Assembly (NCBI RefSeq): GCF_026262505.1
Contig: NC_067203.1
Span: 17,620,392 to 17,684,391, forward strand
Length of the DNA: 64,000 nt
Direction of reading: 5' to 3'
DNA from: Trichomonas vaginalis G3
Taxonomy: Eukaryota > Parabasalia > Trichomonadida > Trichomonadidae
In this document: positions 1 through 10,630 of the stretch, piece by piece
Layout: each line of letters opens with the position of its first letter
How positions within the stretch are numbered: the first letter of the stretch is position 1
Translations under genes and position numbers: made by a program
The notes under the pieces: generated by a model
Told to the model about the DNA's origin: nothing
Seen by the model: only the letters and a program-made list of their open reading frames with translations
The model's database searches: none

Positions 1-70
1 GTCTCTGTCACCAGTATATTGTATTTGAACTGTACCAACAGTTGAAATACCACCCATAAAGTCTTCTGAG

Positions 71-1449
71 TCAGCAAATGGAATGCCAAGCCAAAAGTTT
101 GAACGGTCTCCATTTGTATATTGAGTTTTTTGACTCCTGTATGGTCCATACTTTCACATATGGCATAATAGAACTTTGCATTTCAGGGTTAATGGTTGTT
201 GTGAAGTTGTTGTTAAAGTTCATAGCATCTAATGTCAAGTTGTATGACCTCATATCCTCAACTGTAGAATATTCTTCTCTTGGATAGTATTTGCCATCTA
301 TGTTTATATGGTATTTAATACCAGGGTTGTAGAAGCAAGAATAGTCATTTATAGTTCGTCTGAACAGTACAAACATAGTATCTGCATGTTTCATTGCAGT
401 TGTTAAGCAATATCTGTTCTTGCACCTGGGTCAGCACTTTGGTTTCCAACTTCACCTGCAAAGTCTTTGACAGATATTTGGTGTATAGGGAACATAAGTG
501 GAACTGCAATATATTTGGCAGCTAAAGCATTTGAAATATCTGGGTCCAACATATAGACTGCAAGTCTGCTTTCTATTCTCTTGCATTCAAATTTTTCGCA
601 TGTGAACTTAACTGGGTCCCAAGCATCTCCAGCAGCATTGAAATAATAGTTTACTTCAGTGTTGAGGTTTGAGAAACCAAAGTCTAAGTCAACTTTGTTT
701 TTGCAAAAGTCGGCGAATGACATTTTATTTGTTCCCACTACTTCTGTAAGAGTGAATGGGTCTTGTGTTGGTGCAATGACTAAGTTATTTTTGCTTGGAG
801 TAAGTTCGATAGAAATTTTTCCTGCCCAGTTTGGCAAGTATCTTAAAAACCTGAAGATGAGGAAAGATGACAAAGGAACTCTAAGTTTCAGTTTTACTTT
901 GGTTACTGCTGCTGCAGTTTGTCCAGAAAGGTTAACATAAACTCCTGGAACGTTAGGGTCAAGTCTTCTTATTTTCTCAATAGTTGCATACTGGTCTGTT
1001 TGTTCTCTAGCTTGTGGTTGTACTGAGTTTCTCAAAGCGAACCATTCATAGTTTGCCCATGTTACTGTTTGAACTAAGTCAGAGTTAGAATATATCTTAT
1101 ATCCCATGAAAACTTCTGGAGCATATTGGTATCCGACATAGAAAATTCCATTGCAACCTTTCTTGTCAGACAACTTGGCAGAAGGTTTTATTTCAATGTC
1201 TTGTTCCACGTATAAGAAAGAGTTGTCAATAGAAATTATATGAAACCTGTCGCAAGCAATATCTACTGTTGTTGAAGAACCTTCTCCAAACTCACCTACG
1301 TTTCCATAAGAAACAGCAGTTGTATATTCGTAAGTTCCAGGAACTATTTCTGACCTTCTAATGGCATTGTCGCATTCGTTATACCATTCGGAAACATTTC
1401 CATTCATAGCATCCAAAACTGTTGGCGTTATATTCTGAGCGGCGTACAT
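71..1449 (-). pseudogene. Maverick capsid-like gene region (broken)
   Basis: Minus-strand coding region of the fossil Maverick. The translated segments are rich in beta-strand-like sequence, with a run near the middle of alternating hydrophobic and basic residues (LKLRVPL) followed by LPNWAGKISIEL. This is the kind of pattern seen in double jelly-roll major capsid proteins of Polintons. The region begins at an ATG preceded by TCATATG, which fits a trichomonad initiator box. The region is broken. The capsid assignment rests on pattern and on the family context; a structure-based search was not possible, so it is moderate. It could instead be another structural protein of the element. Confidence 0.5.
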
Positions 1450-3165
1450 TTCATATGAGTAAAAATATAGAATAGTTGGATTTATATGTCATAATAGAAC
1501 CCACGTGGACCAAGCTTTACTTTCTTCCTGACTGAGTTTTTAACTCTTCTTTTTCCTTCATTGCCACTACTTCACTTTGTTCTTCACTACTTTCACTTTG
1601 TTCTACTCTTCTCTTCTTCTTTGGTGTCGCTTTTGGTAACTTGCCCTCTGCTTCAAGTTGTTGCATCTTTGCCTCATGTTCATCTAGTATGTTGCAAAAT
1701 TTCCCATGTCCTTTTTGCCTTTTGGCTCTGGTCGCCCATCTCAGGTAACCTATATCCTAAGAAAGAATTTGTCATAGTCTGTATTTGAGTCTTCGCGTAT
1801 TGTTTTGCATGACTCTTTCCTGAGTTTCCGGTTCAAGCTCTTCAAACAGTGCCTGTCCATATGGAATATGCTCGTTTCCAAATATATGTTTTTGTAGCCA
1901 TTCTGGTTTTCTTTCCATGTTACCAACTATATCTTTTGTGAATGGGAAAGCTTTTACCCAATCTTTCAGTCTTGCGTCATTTATTTCTGTAGTTGGTTTT
2001 TATTTCAAGGAACATGTTTTTCAATACTAACATTTCATTTGGTACTGTCCATTTGAGTTTTCTTAAATATTCATCCCTTCTCAGTTCATTGTCTGCAAAG
2101 TAAGTTTTTTATGACATTTTGTAAAACTTTCGTTTGCAAGGTCATGTACAATAGGTTCTCTTCCTTCGCTCTCCCTAACTTTCTTTCTAAACTCTTCACC
2201 AAATATACCATCTCTATGGTTCTGTGTAGTTCTTTGAGATAAATGTTCTAGAACGTCAGGTGTTATATTTCCATCAGCCATGTTCATTTCATACTGGTCC
2301 AAAATATCTGCATGTTTCATATCTTTCAATGGCATTAAAGCCGCGCTTAAAATACCAGCTATGTCTCGTTCACCATTCAATTCCATTGCGTCTACAACTT
2401 CTTGAATTGTGGTTGTAAGTTTTGAACCACCTATCCGGGTTAGCTTTATGACCCCATCTCATTGTAGTTCCATCGTCTGCAGAAACAAAAGTAGGTTTGT
2501 TTCCATCTTGGTTAGGTTCTGAATGAACTTTAAACAATGTTTCATTTCTATATGTTTTCTTGAAATTTAACCTTTTATTTCACCGAGTTCATCCGAAGAT
2601 TGAACGTTAAATGCTCGTAAGTAAAAAGGGTTGTTGTATTTGTGTACATTTTTTTTCAGTTCTTCCATTCTATGCTGGATATTTTCATCTGGTGCTGGAG
2701 TCTTTTGTATGTCGGCAAACATTTTTCGATATTCTTCTACTATGTCAGCCGAATCTTTCTTAGACTCTTGGAAAGATTCCATATTCACCTCATGCTCTTG
2801 TTGAGGTCAAGATTTTTCGGCTGTTCCAAATCTTCATCTAGTTCTGTGAAGTTAGTTTCCAAAGGAGTGACTTGTTCGTTTCCTTCAGGCTCTTCTAGCT
2901 GTTGTTGCTGAACTATTCTTCCATGTCTGGTTGTATCTGAACTAGTTCTTCCTGTGGAGTTTCTTGTACCTCATCTGCTGGCATTTTCATATATTCCGAG
3001 ACCGTTTTCAACAATTTCCCTATCTACGTCATCCGCATTCATAAGCTTTTGTTCTTTCGTTCCGTCTCTATTTTTTAACGTTTCATGACGAAAGTTGTAT
3101 TGTCATTTAGCTCTGACATCAAATATCTCGGAGTAAATTCGTTCATGTCATTTGATGATATGCTA
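1450..3165 (-). pseudogene. Degraded Maverick coding remnants
   Basis: Between the capsid-like region and the coiled-coil gene, only short minus-strand coding fragments remain. They are rich in Glu, Lys, Asn and Met, with the composition of the neighbouring Maverick genes. No family could be recognised. The stretch is clearly broken in several places and is best read as decayed element genes; I saw no host gene in it. Confidence 0.5.
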
Positions 3166-4506
3166 TTAAATCATATCCCTTAGCGAGCTTGTATTTCCAG
3201 GTTTGAAATTATATCCCATTTGGTGCTGAGTCATAAAGCTAAATAGGTTCGGGTCAGTATTTCCATCCTTGAACTTTCCAATAGCTTCTTTATATCTGTC
3301 ACTAAAGTCAATAGTATCTGGGAAACCACACTCTTCTTTAAGCATTTTTAAGAATTCTTGGTTTCCTTGTTCTCTACTTCTTTTATGTCCTTGCTCTGTT
3401 TGTGGTTGTTGTGCAGGGTTTTGCTCTGTTTGTGGTTGTTGTTGCTGTGCTGGTTGTTGTTGTTGTGCTGGATTTTGAACTGTTGGTTGTTGTGTTGGTT
3501 TTGGTGCATGCCTGTGTCTATGTCCATGTGACGATGTAAATGTTCTAGGTAGTCCTGGTGCAGGTGCTTCTCTTGGAGGGTTTGGTGGTATATAAGTTCC
3601 ACCAGCTGGCACATATGTTCCATCTGCAGCATAATGTCCTACCTGACTTTTCGTTTTTAAGAAAGCATTTACTAGGTCTGTTTTGGTCTGTTGTAACTCT
3701 TTTTCTTGACTTTTCACAACAGTTGCTCTAACGGCGTCATAGGCACTTTGAACTGCCTGTCTCGTTGCTGCATCTGTTATTTTCGTCATATTTTGTGCTA
3801 CTTCTCTTAACTCTTTGTCGAAACCTTCAGACTTCAGTTTCTTTCCAGATGAGAAGTCGTTCACTTGTTTCACCTTACTATGAAGAGCTTCGAAAGCGTT
3901 CTTAAAGTCAGCATTTGTTAAAGCTTCATTTGAACTATCTTCATCCGCTTGTATTTTTGTCCTTATTGACCCTATGAGTTGGGCTGCTTTAGCGTTGGCT
4001 TGGGCATCTAACCAGTCATTATTAGCTTTTATATATTCTGCGCTTTTCATTGCCTTTTGCATGGCTGCGTCGTTATTTTTACTTTCTTGTGCTAAGTTTT
4101 CATACTGTACGGTTTGGTTTTGCAACTGTAAAAGTTTTTCTGCCTTTACATTTGCTTCAACTTCCTTTTTATACTCATCGCTATCCATATATGTCTTCAG
4201 GGCTTTTTGTTTTATCTCTTCATCTTTCAGTATTTTATATTGAGTAGTATGGTTTTTCAAATTTATGACATCTTGTTCCATTTTTGCTACTTCTGCTGCT
4301 TTTTCTGACACTTTTTTCGCATATTCCTCTGTACTTAGTTCTTTCAGTTGTTCTTCTTTCTTCTTTTTCTCTACGTTTAACTCATTTAGTTTCTTTGTGT
4401 GTCTGTCATATTCTAGTTTCTTTTCGTTTTCACTTATTTGCTTCTGTATGTCTATGTTTGACTTTTTGACATCTGTTATTTGATTTTTGAGTGAACTCAA
4501 ATTCAT
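3166..4506 (-). CDS. Maverick coiled-coil protein, function unknown
   Basis: A 446-residue protein. Residues 1 to about 290 are dense in Lys, Glu, Gln and Ala with heptad-like spacing, so a long coiled coil is likely. A middle region of about 300-370 is rich in Pro, His and Gln, including PAQQQQPAQQQQ-type runs coded by a CAA-rich repeat. The C-terminal 70 residues look folded (FPDTIDFSDRYKEAIGKF). The start codon overlaps the stop of the small basic gene upstream in an ATGA arrangement, so the two may share a transcript. I do not recognise the family; a structural or scaffold role in the element is only an inference. The gene reads open throughout. Confidence 0.6.
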   Translation of the reverse strand: MNLSSLKNQITDVKKSNIDIQKQISENEKKLEYDRHTKKLNELNVEKKKKEEQLKELSTEEYAKKVSEKAAEVAKMEQDVINLKNHTTQYKILKDEEIKQKALKTYMDSDEYKKEVEANVKAEKLLQLQNQTVQYENLAQESKNNDAAMQKAMKSAEYIKANNDWLDAQANAKAAQLIGSIRTKIQADEDSSNEALTNADFKNAFEALHSKVKQVNDFSSGKKLKSEGFDKELREVAQNMTKITDAATRQAVQSAYDAVRATVVKSQEKELQQTKTDLVNAFLKTKSQVGHYAADGTYVPAGGTYIPPNPPREAPAPGLPRTFTSSHGHRHRHAPKPTQQPTVQNPAQQQQPAQQQQPQTEQNPAQQPQTEQGHKRSREQGNQEFLKMLKEECGFPDTIDFSDRYKEAIGKFKDGNTDPNLFSFMTQHQMGYNFKPGNTSSLRDMI

Positions 4507-4763
4507 TTGACTTTGAGGGTTATAGCTGTTCCGTCTGCAGCTCCACCATAGCCTGCCATTTTCGCTAAAAGTGCCGCTCTTAAACCTCCACTCTGTGCAC
4601 CAAGAACTCGGTTTAAAAGCATAGGATTGTTTGACATTTGTTGCAACATAGTGGGGTCATTCAGCATTTGTTGTTGCAACTGTTGTTGTGGTGTCAGTTT
4701 TACTATTGGATGTTTCAATGCTCTCTTCCTCTTACGTATATTCTTACGTAGCTTACGTGGCAT
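4503..4763 (-). CDS. Small basic Maverick protein (core or nucleic-acid binding?)
   Basis: An 86-residue protein with a strongly basic N-terminus (MPRKLRKNIRKRKRALKH), a Gln/Met-rich middle and a Gly/Ala-rich tail. The start is supported by an initiator box, TTCACTTA, ending two bases before the ATG. It is the first gene of the leftward unit, and its stop overlaps the next start by four bases. The composition suggests nucleic-acid binding or packaging. No family match can be claimed from sequence reading alone. Confidence 0.6.
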   Translation of the reverse strand: MPRKLRKNIRKRKRALKHPIVKLTPQQQLQQQMLNDPTMLQQMSNNPMLLNRVLGAQSGGLRAALLAKMAGYGGAADGTAITLKVK

Positions 4764-5236
4764 TTTAAGTGAAGTTAAAAAGCGGTTTTTGACAGATGTT
4801 TATATGACACTTTTTGTTCAGCACAAAAAACTACTCGGTCAAAGTGTTGTCAGTTTTGTAAAATAACCGTCCTATCTCATTCTATAAGGGGGAAAGTCTT
4901 CTCAAAGTATACTTCCTTGGAACGCCTGTAACTTTTCCTGTAGCGACGATAGACCCTTACTTGTCCGGACAAAGCTGTACTATTTTGAGTGCTCTACAAA
5001 AAAGTCAACGGCTACGACTCTCAAAAACCGTTGTGTAAAAAGTTTTACCGTTGGACAAAAAAGTATGTATAGAAAACAAAAAACGTTTATAGTTCATTCA
5101 ATATTTGAGATGGAACGGTTTGCCAACGGTAACTATTAAATAAAATAAAAAAATAGAGGGGGTTACCGTTGACGAAAACGGTTTATTTTAAACTTTTCTA
5201 TGAGTAGTCCGAAAAAAAACAGTTTATTTTTGTCTA
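4764..5236. promoter_or_regulatory. Divergent intergenic region with repeated AACGGT boxes
   Basis: Non-coding 473 bp between leftward and rightward Maverick genes. AACGG(T) or its complement occurs at about 4864, 5007, 5027, 5047, 5114, 5125, 5165 and 5177, eight copies in some 320 bp and on both strands. The word agrees with the general Myb recognition core (C/T)AACNG, and trichomonads carry many Myb proteins, so this may be a bidirectional regulatory region. The binding factor is inference. Confidence 0.45.
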
Positions 5237-6118
5237 ATGGAAGCCAACATTAACAATTCTCAACCGCTAACCAAAGCCAAAGCCCCACAACCTCCAAGAA
5301 CTGGCACAGCTGTTAGAATAACCGCCAAAAAGTCTAACAGCGAATTAAGAGAAATTCTTCAACAAATTTGCTCTAAATATCTCAAAGACGCCGAAGAAAA
5401 CACACAACCAGACGCTATATACAATACTCAGTTCTGTGAAGTTCTGAACAAAGCAATTGCTAGTTCAATTGAACTTACTAAGACAATTCCAAGTCCAATT
5501 GAGCTTAGCGATGTCTTAGTTCAGTATTTTCCAACATTTACTAAGCTTATAATGTTGAGAACTTTATACCAAGTTCGTCAAAATCTTCCTCGTTCCATCC
5601 AACGGTCATTCGACAAGAGAATTGCCGAATTCCAAGTCTTTAGTTACGGATATGACCAAGATGAATACATTGACGAGTTCGGAGACAACTGTACAAAATG
5701 GTTTGACTGCTATACGACTACACAATTTGAATTCGACTTTCTCGAATTCAACGCAGCAACCATTTATATCATTGCTCTTTACCTTTCCGAACAACAACAA
5801 GACCTCGCAGATGGAGATGTTGTTACTGTCGTCATGGAAACTCCTGAACAATTCGGAAAAAAGAAGTCTCTAATTGCCAAATTTGTTCCAGGACATCAGC
5901 TTTTCCAACGCACAGAAGTCTTCTGTATTCCTGGAACTAAGTTCTTTGTCAGGAGCGAACTCAAAGAAAGATATAATGTGTCATTCAATTACACATTATA
6001 TAATGTCTTCGACCCAGAAGAAGACTTCTTCCCAGAAGCAATGGAGGAGGAAGAAGAGGAGGAGGAAATACAAGACTCAATCCAAGAAGAGTCCTCCGAA
6101 TTCACACCAGAAGACTAA
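5237..6118 (+). CDS. Maverick protein of unknown function with acidic tail
   Basis: A 293-residue protein. A Pro/Lys-rich N-terminal 35 residues is followed by a helical region with aromatic-rich segments (about 40-245), then an acidic tail with nine consecutive Glu residues near 270. It is transcribed away from the other element genes, from the shared region containing the AACGGT boxes. No catalytic motif of integrase, polymerase, protease or ATPase is visible. I do not recognise it. It reads open, and the element ends 105 bp downstream. Confidence 0.6.
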   Translation: MEANINNSQPLTKAKAPQPPRTGTAVRITAKKSNSELREILQQICSKYLKDAEENTQPDAIYNTQFCEVLNKAIASSIELTKTIPSPIELSDVLVQYFPTFTKLIMLRTLYQVRQNLPRSIQRSFDKRIAEFQVFSYGYDQDEYIDEFGDNCTKWFDCYTTTQFEFDFLEFNAATIYIIALYLSEQQQDLADGDVVTVVMETPEQFGKKKSLIAKFVPGHQLFQRTEVFCIPGTKFFVRSELKERYNVSFNYTLYNVFDPEEDFFPEAMEEEEEEEEIQDSIQEESSEFTPED

Positions 6119-6160
6119 CAATTTTCCGAATAAAAACCTCATTTTTTACTAAACATCTTC

Positions 6161-6223
6161 GGGGCTAGAAGGGGCGCAGCCCCTGGAAGCCCCACTACCT
6201 TTTTTTTTTTTTTTTTTTTTTTT
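6161..6223. repeat. GC-rich imperfect hairpin and T run at Maverick end
   Basis: In otherwise AT-rich DNA, 6161-6193 is almost all G and C. It can fold with GGGGCT...GGGGC pairing to GCCCC...AGCCCC around a GCA loop. A run of about 24 T residues follows at 6199-6223, and the insertion boundary is at 6223/6224. Confidence 0.6.
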
Positions 6224-7002
6224 ATTCAGATTCGACGTTGATAATAATGCTTATAGAACCCTCTTGCTATTGTGTCAAAATTGCGAAACCGATAGCAAAA
6301 ATATCTCGCAATATCAAAATTGAGATATTGAGTGAATTATGCATTATAGAGATTAAAAATCTGATTTGTGAAAACATCTCATCAGTTTCTAGCTAATTCA
6401 AAAATCTTTACTATCTTATTCGATTAAAATGAAAAGGGAATAGTTTCATTATGCTTTAAATGACAGCCTTATAATATAATCATAGTTTTGCTCAATATGC
6501 AGCATTTTTTTTTCGAAATCTATGATCAATATCCTAAATACTGATTGCTTTGCATTCATATCTCTTACATTTTCTATACCCACATCACTATTCATTGCTA
6601 TTCCTATCTTTTTCATTTTTGTTTGTTTCTCATAATTTCTCAAAAAACATGATAACTTGATATTTGTAAATATCATACTTTATAACGTAAATAAGAACTT
6701 GACCTATTAAGAAAAGCAGTAATGAAAAGAAAATCTGAAATTCATAAAAATTACAAGTTTCTGATGACAATTAGCTTAATTAAACCAGGTACAAGATTAT
6801 ATAATTGTATTTTCTATTCAATTATCCATATAATATCTTATCCAGAAAAAATAACTTGATCAATACCAAATGATTTTTTAACTAGTAAATAAAGTATTTT
6901 CTTTACACACACATTGTATATCATAGTTTGTTTTTTTGGTTTCGCAAAACATCCAAAAACAAATATGCTATAAAAGTGACAATTTTAGCAAAACGAAACC
7001 CT
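6224..7002 (-). mobile_element. 1.05 kb TIR element, copy 1, interrupted by the Maverick
   Basis: These 779 bp match, in reverse orientation, 60310-61084 of the intact copy at 60310-61357. The surviving end is GCAAAACGAAACCCT followed by TA (7003-7004). The other end would lie beyond the Maverick, outside this window. A short open frame (6449-6676 minus) is shared with the other copy, but it has no recognisable domain. TA flanks and a 15-bp TIR suggest a Tc1/mariner-type non-autonomous element. Confidence 0.75.
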
Positions 7003-9158
7003 TATTATAATCTTTAAAAACAGTTACATAATCTAAATCTTTGATCGATCAAAGAGCATGATAAAAAACTTTATTTCGTTAATTTTATCAAGAGGTAGGG
7101 CAACGATAGAAAATTTTTGGAAAAAAAGTTCGGAGATCTTAAACGTATCATATTCCCTGCATGGTTTGGTATCTTCCGCCATGCGTTGTGCCAAACATAT
7201 TGACACTTTCCAATAATTAATTTATGGTATGAGTCACAGAGTTAGATTATAAAAAGAAAGTAAATAATTGCAATTAGAAATCATATATGTCGGAAATCAA
7301 ATGTTGATGAGCAGAAACCTTTTACTCATCATAAAAGAGATAAATCACTAAAGATTTGTATACATTAAAATTTGATATTTGGTGCTCGAAAACTGTCTGA
7401 TGGGACTCCTCCAAAATGAACCAATCTATCGCTGAGGACCAAATTAGATGATGTGGATGGTGTATTCTCTAATTCTAACTTAGGAAGAATGGGAACAAAA
7501 CGAATGACGACAACAACATGTCAAACATAGATTAAATATCTATGAATCAATAAAGTATACGTGCATTGAAGGTGATAACGATCACTTGAGGCTTATAACT
7601 CTTTGACTAAATTATGCAATAATTAAATATAATCATTTTTATATTTTTATACTGATAGTAATTAATATACTATCCTGCTTAATAAATGGTATGATCAAAT
7701 TTGTTTGAAAATTTAATTATGTATATGAAACTATGTCTTCTATATAAAAATCAAAATTTTCGGACGAACCTAGATTGAACCTTTATGAAAATCTATCATT
7801 TTTGTTAATTGAGTTAATATGAATCTTTTACATATGTATATATAGCATTGATAGCTTATATAATCATGGTTTATTCCATATTAACATATTTTTTCAGTTA
7901 AATTTGTTAATAATATCATGTAACAAATTAATTCAAGATTAGAATGTCTACAAAATGCTAACAAATAAGAACAAAATACGATTTCTCGACTTAAATTTTA
8001 ATATGGAGTAGTTTTTCGTTTAAATCTAATTAAAAATGAATAAAAACTTATCTTGTACTATTTTCATTCAAAGATTTTAATAATGTAAATCATGCATTTT
8101 CATAATTCAGTACAGTTCTTTTTAGAATTAAAGTTGATGAGGATGATATTTGTGATTTAAAATAATTTGTTAATGTTCACCTTTTATTCATCACCTTGTG
8201 GTATGCCCTAAAGCAATAGCATTATCAATTCTGCTGAATTGATCAACTCAAAATTCCAAAAAAAATTCAAAATTTCAAAAATGAAATTAACAATTTGAAT
8301 TTTCACATGAAAAAATTAATTTCGAAAAAAATTTGGAAAATCAAAGTATTTGATAATTAGTCAAATAATCAATTTACATCGTTTTTACTCATAAAAAACA
8401 ACTAATTTTTGATTTTGATATCATATTTGATAAATACTCATTCCAGAGTTGACGTAATGTATTAATTATTGTTAGAGATATTGCTTTCGCAGCAAAATTC
8501 TTATTTCATGAAAGAAAAAAAAAAGATTTTATTCCAACAAAAACAAGTAAACAGATGAATGGAAACGTACTATATTTTCATAAATGTAGTAATCAGCGTG
8601 TCAGCTTTTGTTTATCATGTTCGAGTCAAAATGTATTAACTTGTAATAAGAAATATTCGAAGATTATATGAAGTATTGAGCATTCTTTGTAGAAATATTT
8701 GTAATTCATTACTAACATATATAATAAAGTTGTTTTTTTTTCCTTATTGCAATAATTTTGTCTGATTTTAATAACTTTTCATGTATACGAGTTGTGTGAA
8801 TATGCATCATAATATGCGTAAATATACTTATTTGCGACGAATAATGTGGTTGCATAATGGAGGTGCTAAATTTTGATTTTTAATATGGGGCTTTGGTATG
8901 TATAATCATGTTCTTATCTCAACGTAGGAGTATTGGTGCAATATGATTAAAATTTACGAGGTTGATCTTAAATTGAATAATTCTGGAGTATAAATCACAA
9001 TGCAGCTAATTCTATGTTAAAGATAGATACAGATTGTAGTAATCAATTAGGGAGTACAAATTCATTCTTTCATTTCTGTCGTATTGAGCAGAAAGGAAGA
9101 GATCATAACCCTAGGAAAAAAAGCCCAAATTTGTCACTTTTCATAGTACGTTAAACTC

Positions 9159-9193
9159 AATTCGCTCGGCGAATGCCGAGCACACGTACTCAT
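9159..9193. repeat. Conserved GC-rich mini-hairpin block, copy 1
   Basis: GCTCGGC-GAAT-GCCGAGC (9164-9181) is a perfect 7-bp stem with a 4-nt loop, preceded by AATTC and followed two bases later by ACGTACTCAT. The same arrangement recurs at 57902-57936 in a different TIR element. Confidence 0.7.
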
Positions 9194-9616
9194 CATTCAA
9201 CATAATATTCTCATTCTTTGGTTATTATAGTGCCAGACAACACAAGATTTCAAAGAATTACTTGAGTTTTCAATTAATCTTAATCCGATTTTAGATTTAT
9301 CGAGAACTCCATCATCACAATCACATACTTCAGTGCGGTAACTACAATTATCCATATACAGAAGGAAGTTCTTTTCGAACAACTCATTTGGAGTCTGTTT
9401 TGGAAAGAACTTCTTTCTGTCCGACTTAATTTCATAGTTCCTGATCAACCAAAAGACAGAAACCACACACTATCTACTTAGGAAAGGAGTTCTTTCTAAA
9501 TCTTCCTTAAATTGAGATTTTACGAGAGATAACCCTTCTATTGCACTTAAAAATGAACATTTTGATATCTTTAGTATCACACATGGTCATATATAGTATT
9601 TCATCTACATGAATAC

Positions 9617-9665
9617 ATTCATCTTTCGAAGTCTCTCATTAAATGGGAGGCTTCGAAAGATGAAT
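9617..9665. repeat. Hairpin with 19-bp stem
   Basis: ATTCATCTTTCGAAG and the following CTC pair with the complementary arm ending at 9665 around an 11-nt loop. There is a single T/C difference, which would be a G-U pair in RNA. It lies inside the 7091-10489 element. Confidence 0.7.
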
Positions 9666-10630
9666 CGTTTTATTCATACAACTTTAAATCTCGAACACAT
9701 TTAGAGAGTGAGTATATCATTTTATTCTTGTTTTGAGTTTATTCTGATTCAAAATTGCAGTGAAAACAGAAGTTCACACATCATATCTGAATGTGAGCTC
9801 ATCTATACTTATACGATCTCAATACCTCCACTCTAAGCATAAGAGGTGAAGTTATATAAAAATTATCAGATGCGTTGAAGTCTCAAAAGTATTGCCTGAA
9901 TGCTTGTTTCATATTTGTCCAAGTAGTTTCAATGAATAAATGTATTGTTTTTTATAATTTCGATTTATTTTTAGAAAATATTCAATATAAACCTTTATTG
10001 TGTTATTTACATCTCATAAATTCTCTGTCTAAATCATATAAAAGCGCGTTTTACCCCTATGAATCAAGAAATTCATTCAATATTCATGGTATATTTATTA
10101 AATTTATACGATTTACTAATAATCAATATTATATCCTCATAAATAACAATATATTTTGGTAATCTATGATAATCATATACAATATTTGAAATCAAATTTT
10201 CATTAGTTTAGGTTCCTTGTTAATAGTAAACCATTATATTTATTACTAATAATAAAATCTATGTGTCGTATTGAAATTCAATAAAATTACTTATTCGGTC
10301 CAAAAAAACAAATTAGATAAAATTTTTCTTTTTTTATGTAATTTTTGTTTTTCATTTTTCTCAAGATCCTAAGTTATGTTCTAACTTTTGACATCATATC
10401 CTATCATGCTAGGCTATATATTATAGCATATCCAAAAGGCAAGGAAATCTATCAGAGAAGCCTTTTTTACCTATCGTTGCCCTACCTCTTTTTATCATTT
10501 TACATCAAAATAAGTCGGCATGATCTCATAACAAAGCAGAATTTTGCATCAATAAATAAAAATCTTCTACCCTCATTTTCATTCATGAACCGCTTTATTT
10601 CAAAATTGACTTCACCTTCAGATTTTATTA

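Larger units (their letters stand above)
1..6223. mobile_element. Maverick (Polinton) element, right-hand part, broken fossil
   Basis: A block of virus-like genes unlike the host genes around it: a capsid-like gene region, a long coiled-coil protein, a small very basic protein and an acidic-tailed protein, arranged on two diverging strands. It stops at a GC-rich hairpin plus a T run (6161-6223). Immediately after that begins the interior of a 1.05 kb TIR element whose other copy (60310-61357) is uninterrupted, so 6223/6224 is an insertion boundary. The left end lies outside the window, so the terminal repeat and target duplication cannot be confirmed. No polymerase, integrase or ATPase gene is visible in this part. 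The element is broken: the capsid-like region and the 1450-3165 stretch carry several breaks, while the three genes at 3166-6118 read open. That mixture suggests a fairly recent insertion now decaying. Confidence 0.7.
7091..10489. mobile_element. 3.4 kb TIR element with 8-bp target duplication
   Basis: The left end 7091-7109 reads AGAGGTAGGGCAACGATAG, and the right end 10471-10489 is its exact reverse complement. TTTTATCA is directly repeated outside both ends (7083-7090 and 10490-10497), an 8-bp target duplication as in hAT elements. The 3.4 kb between has no credible ORF, so it is non-autonomous. It holds a GC-rich mini-hairpin (9164-9181), a 20-bp-stem hairpin (9617-9665) and a weaker one near 9358-9417. 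The element sits about 130 bp upstream of the MRH receptor gene. The superfamily is inferred from the duplication length only. Confidence 0.8.

Noticed and set aside
9197-9466. 89-residue minus-strand ORF
   Set aside because: It spans hairpin DNA inside a TIR element, with no gene-like conservation or initiator box.
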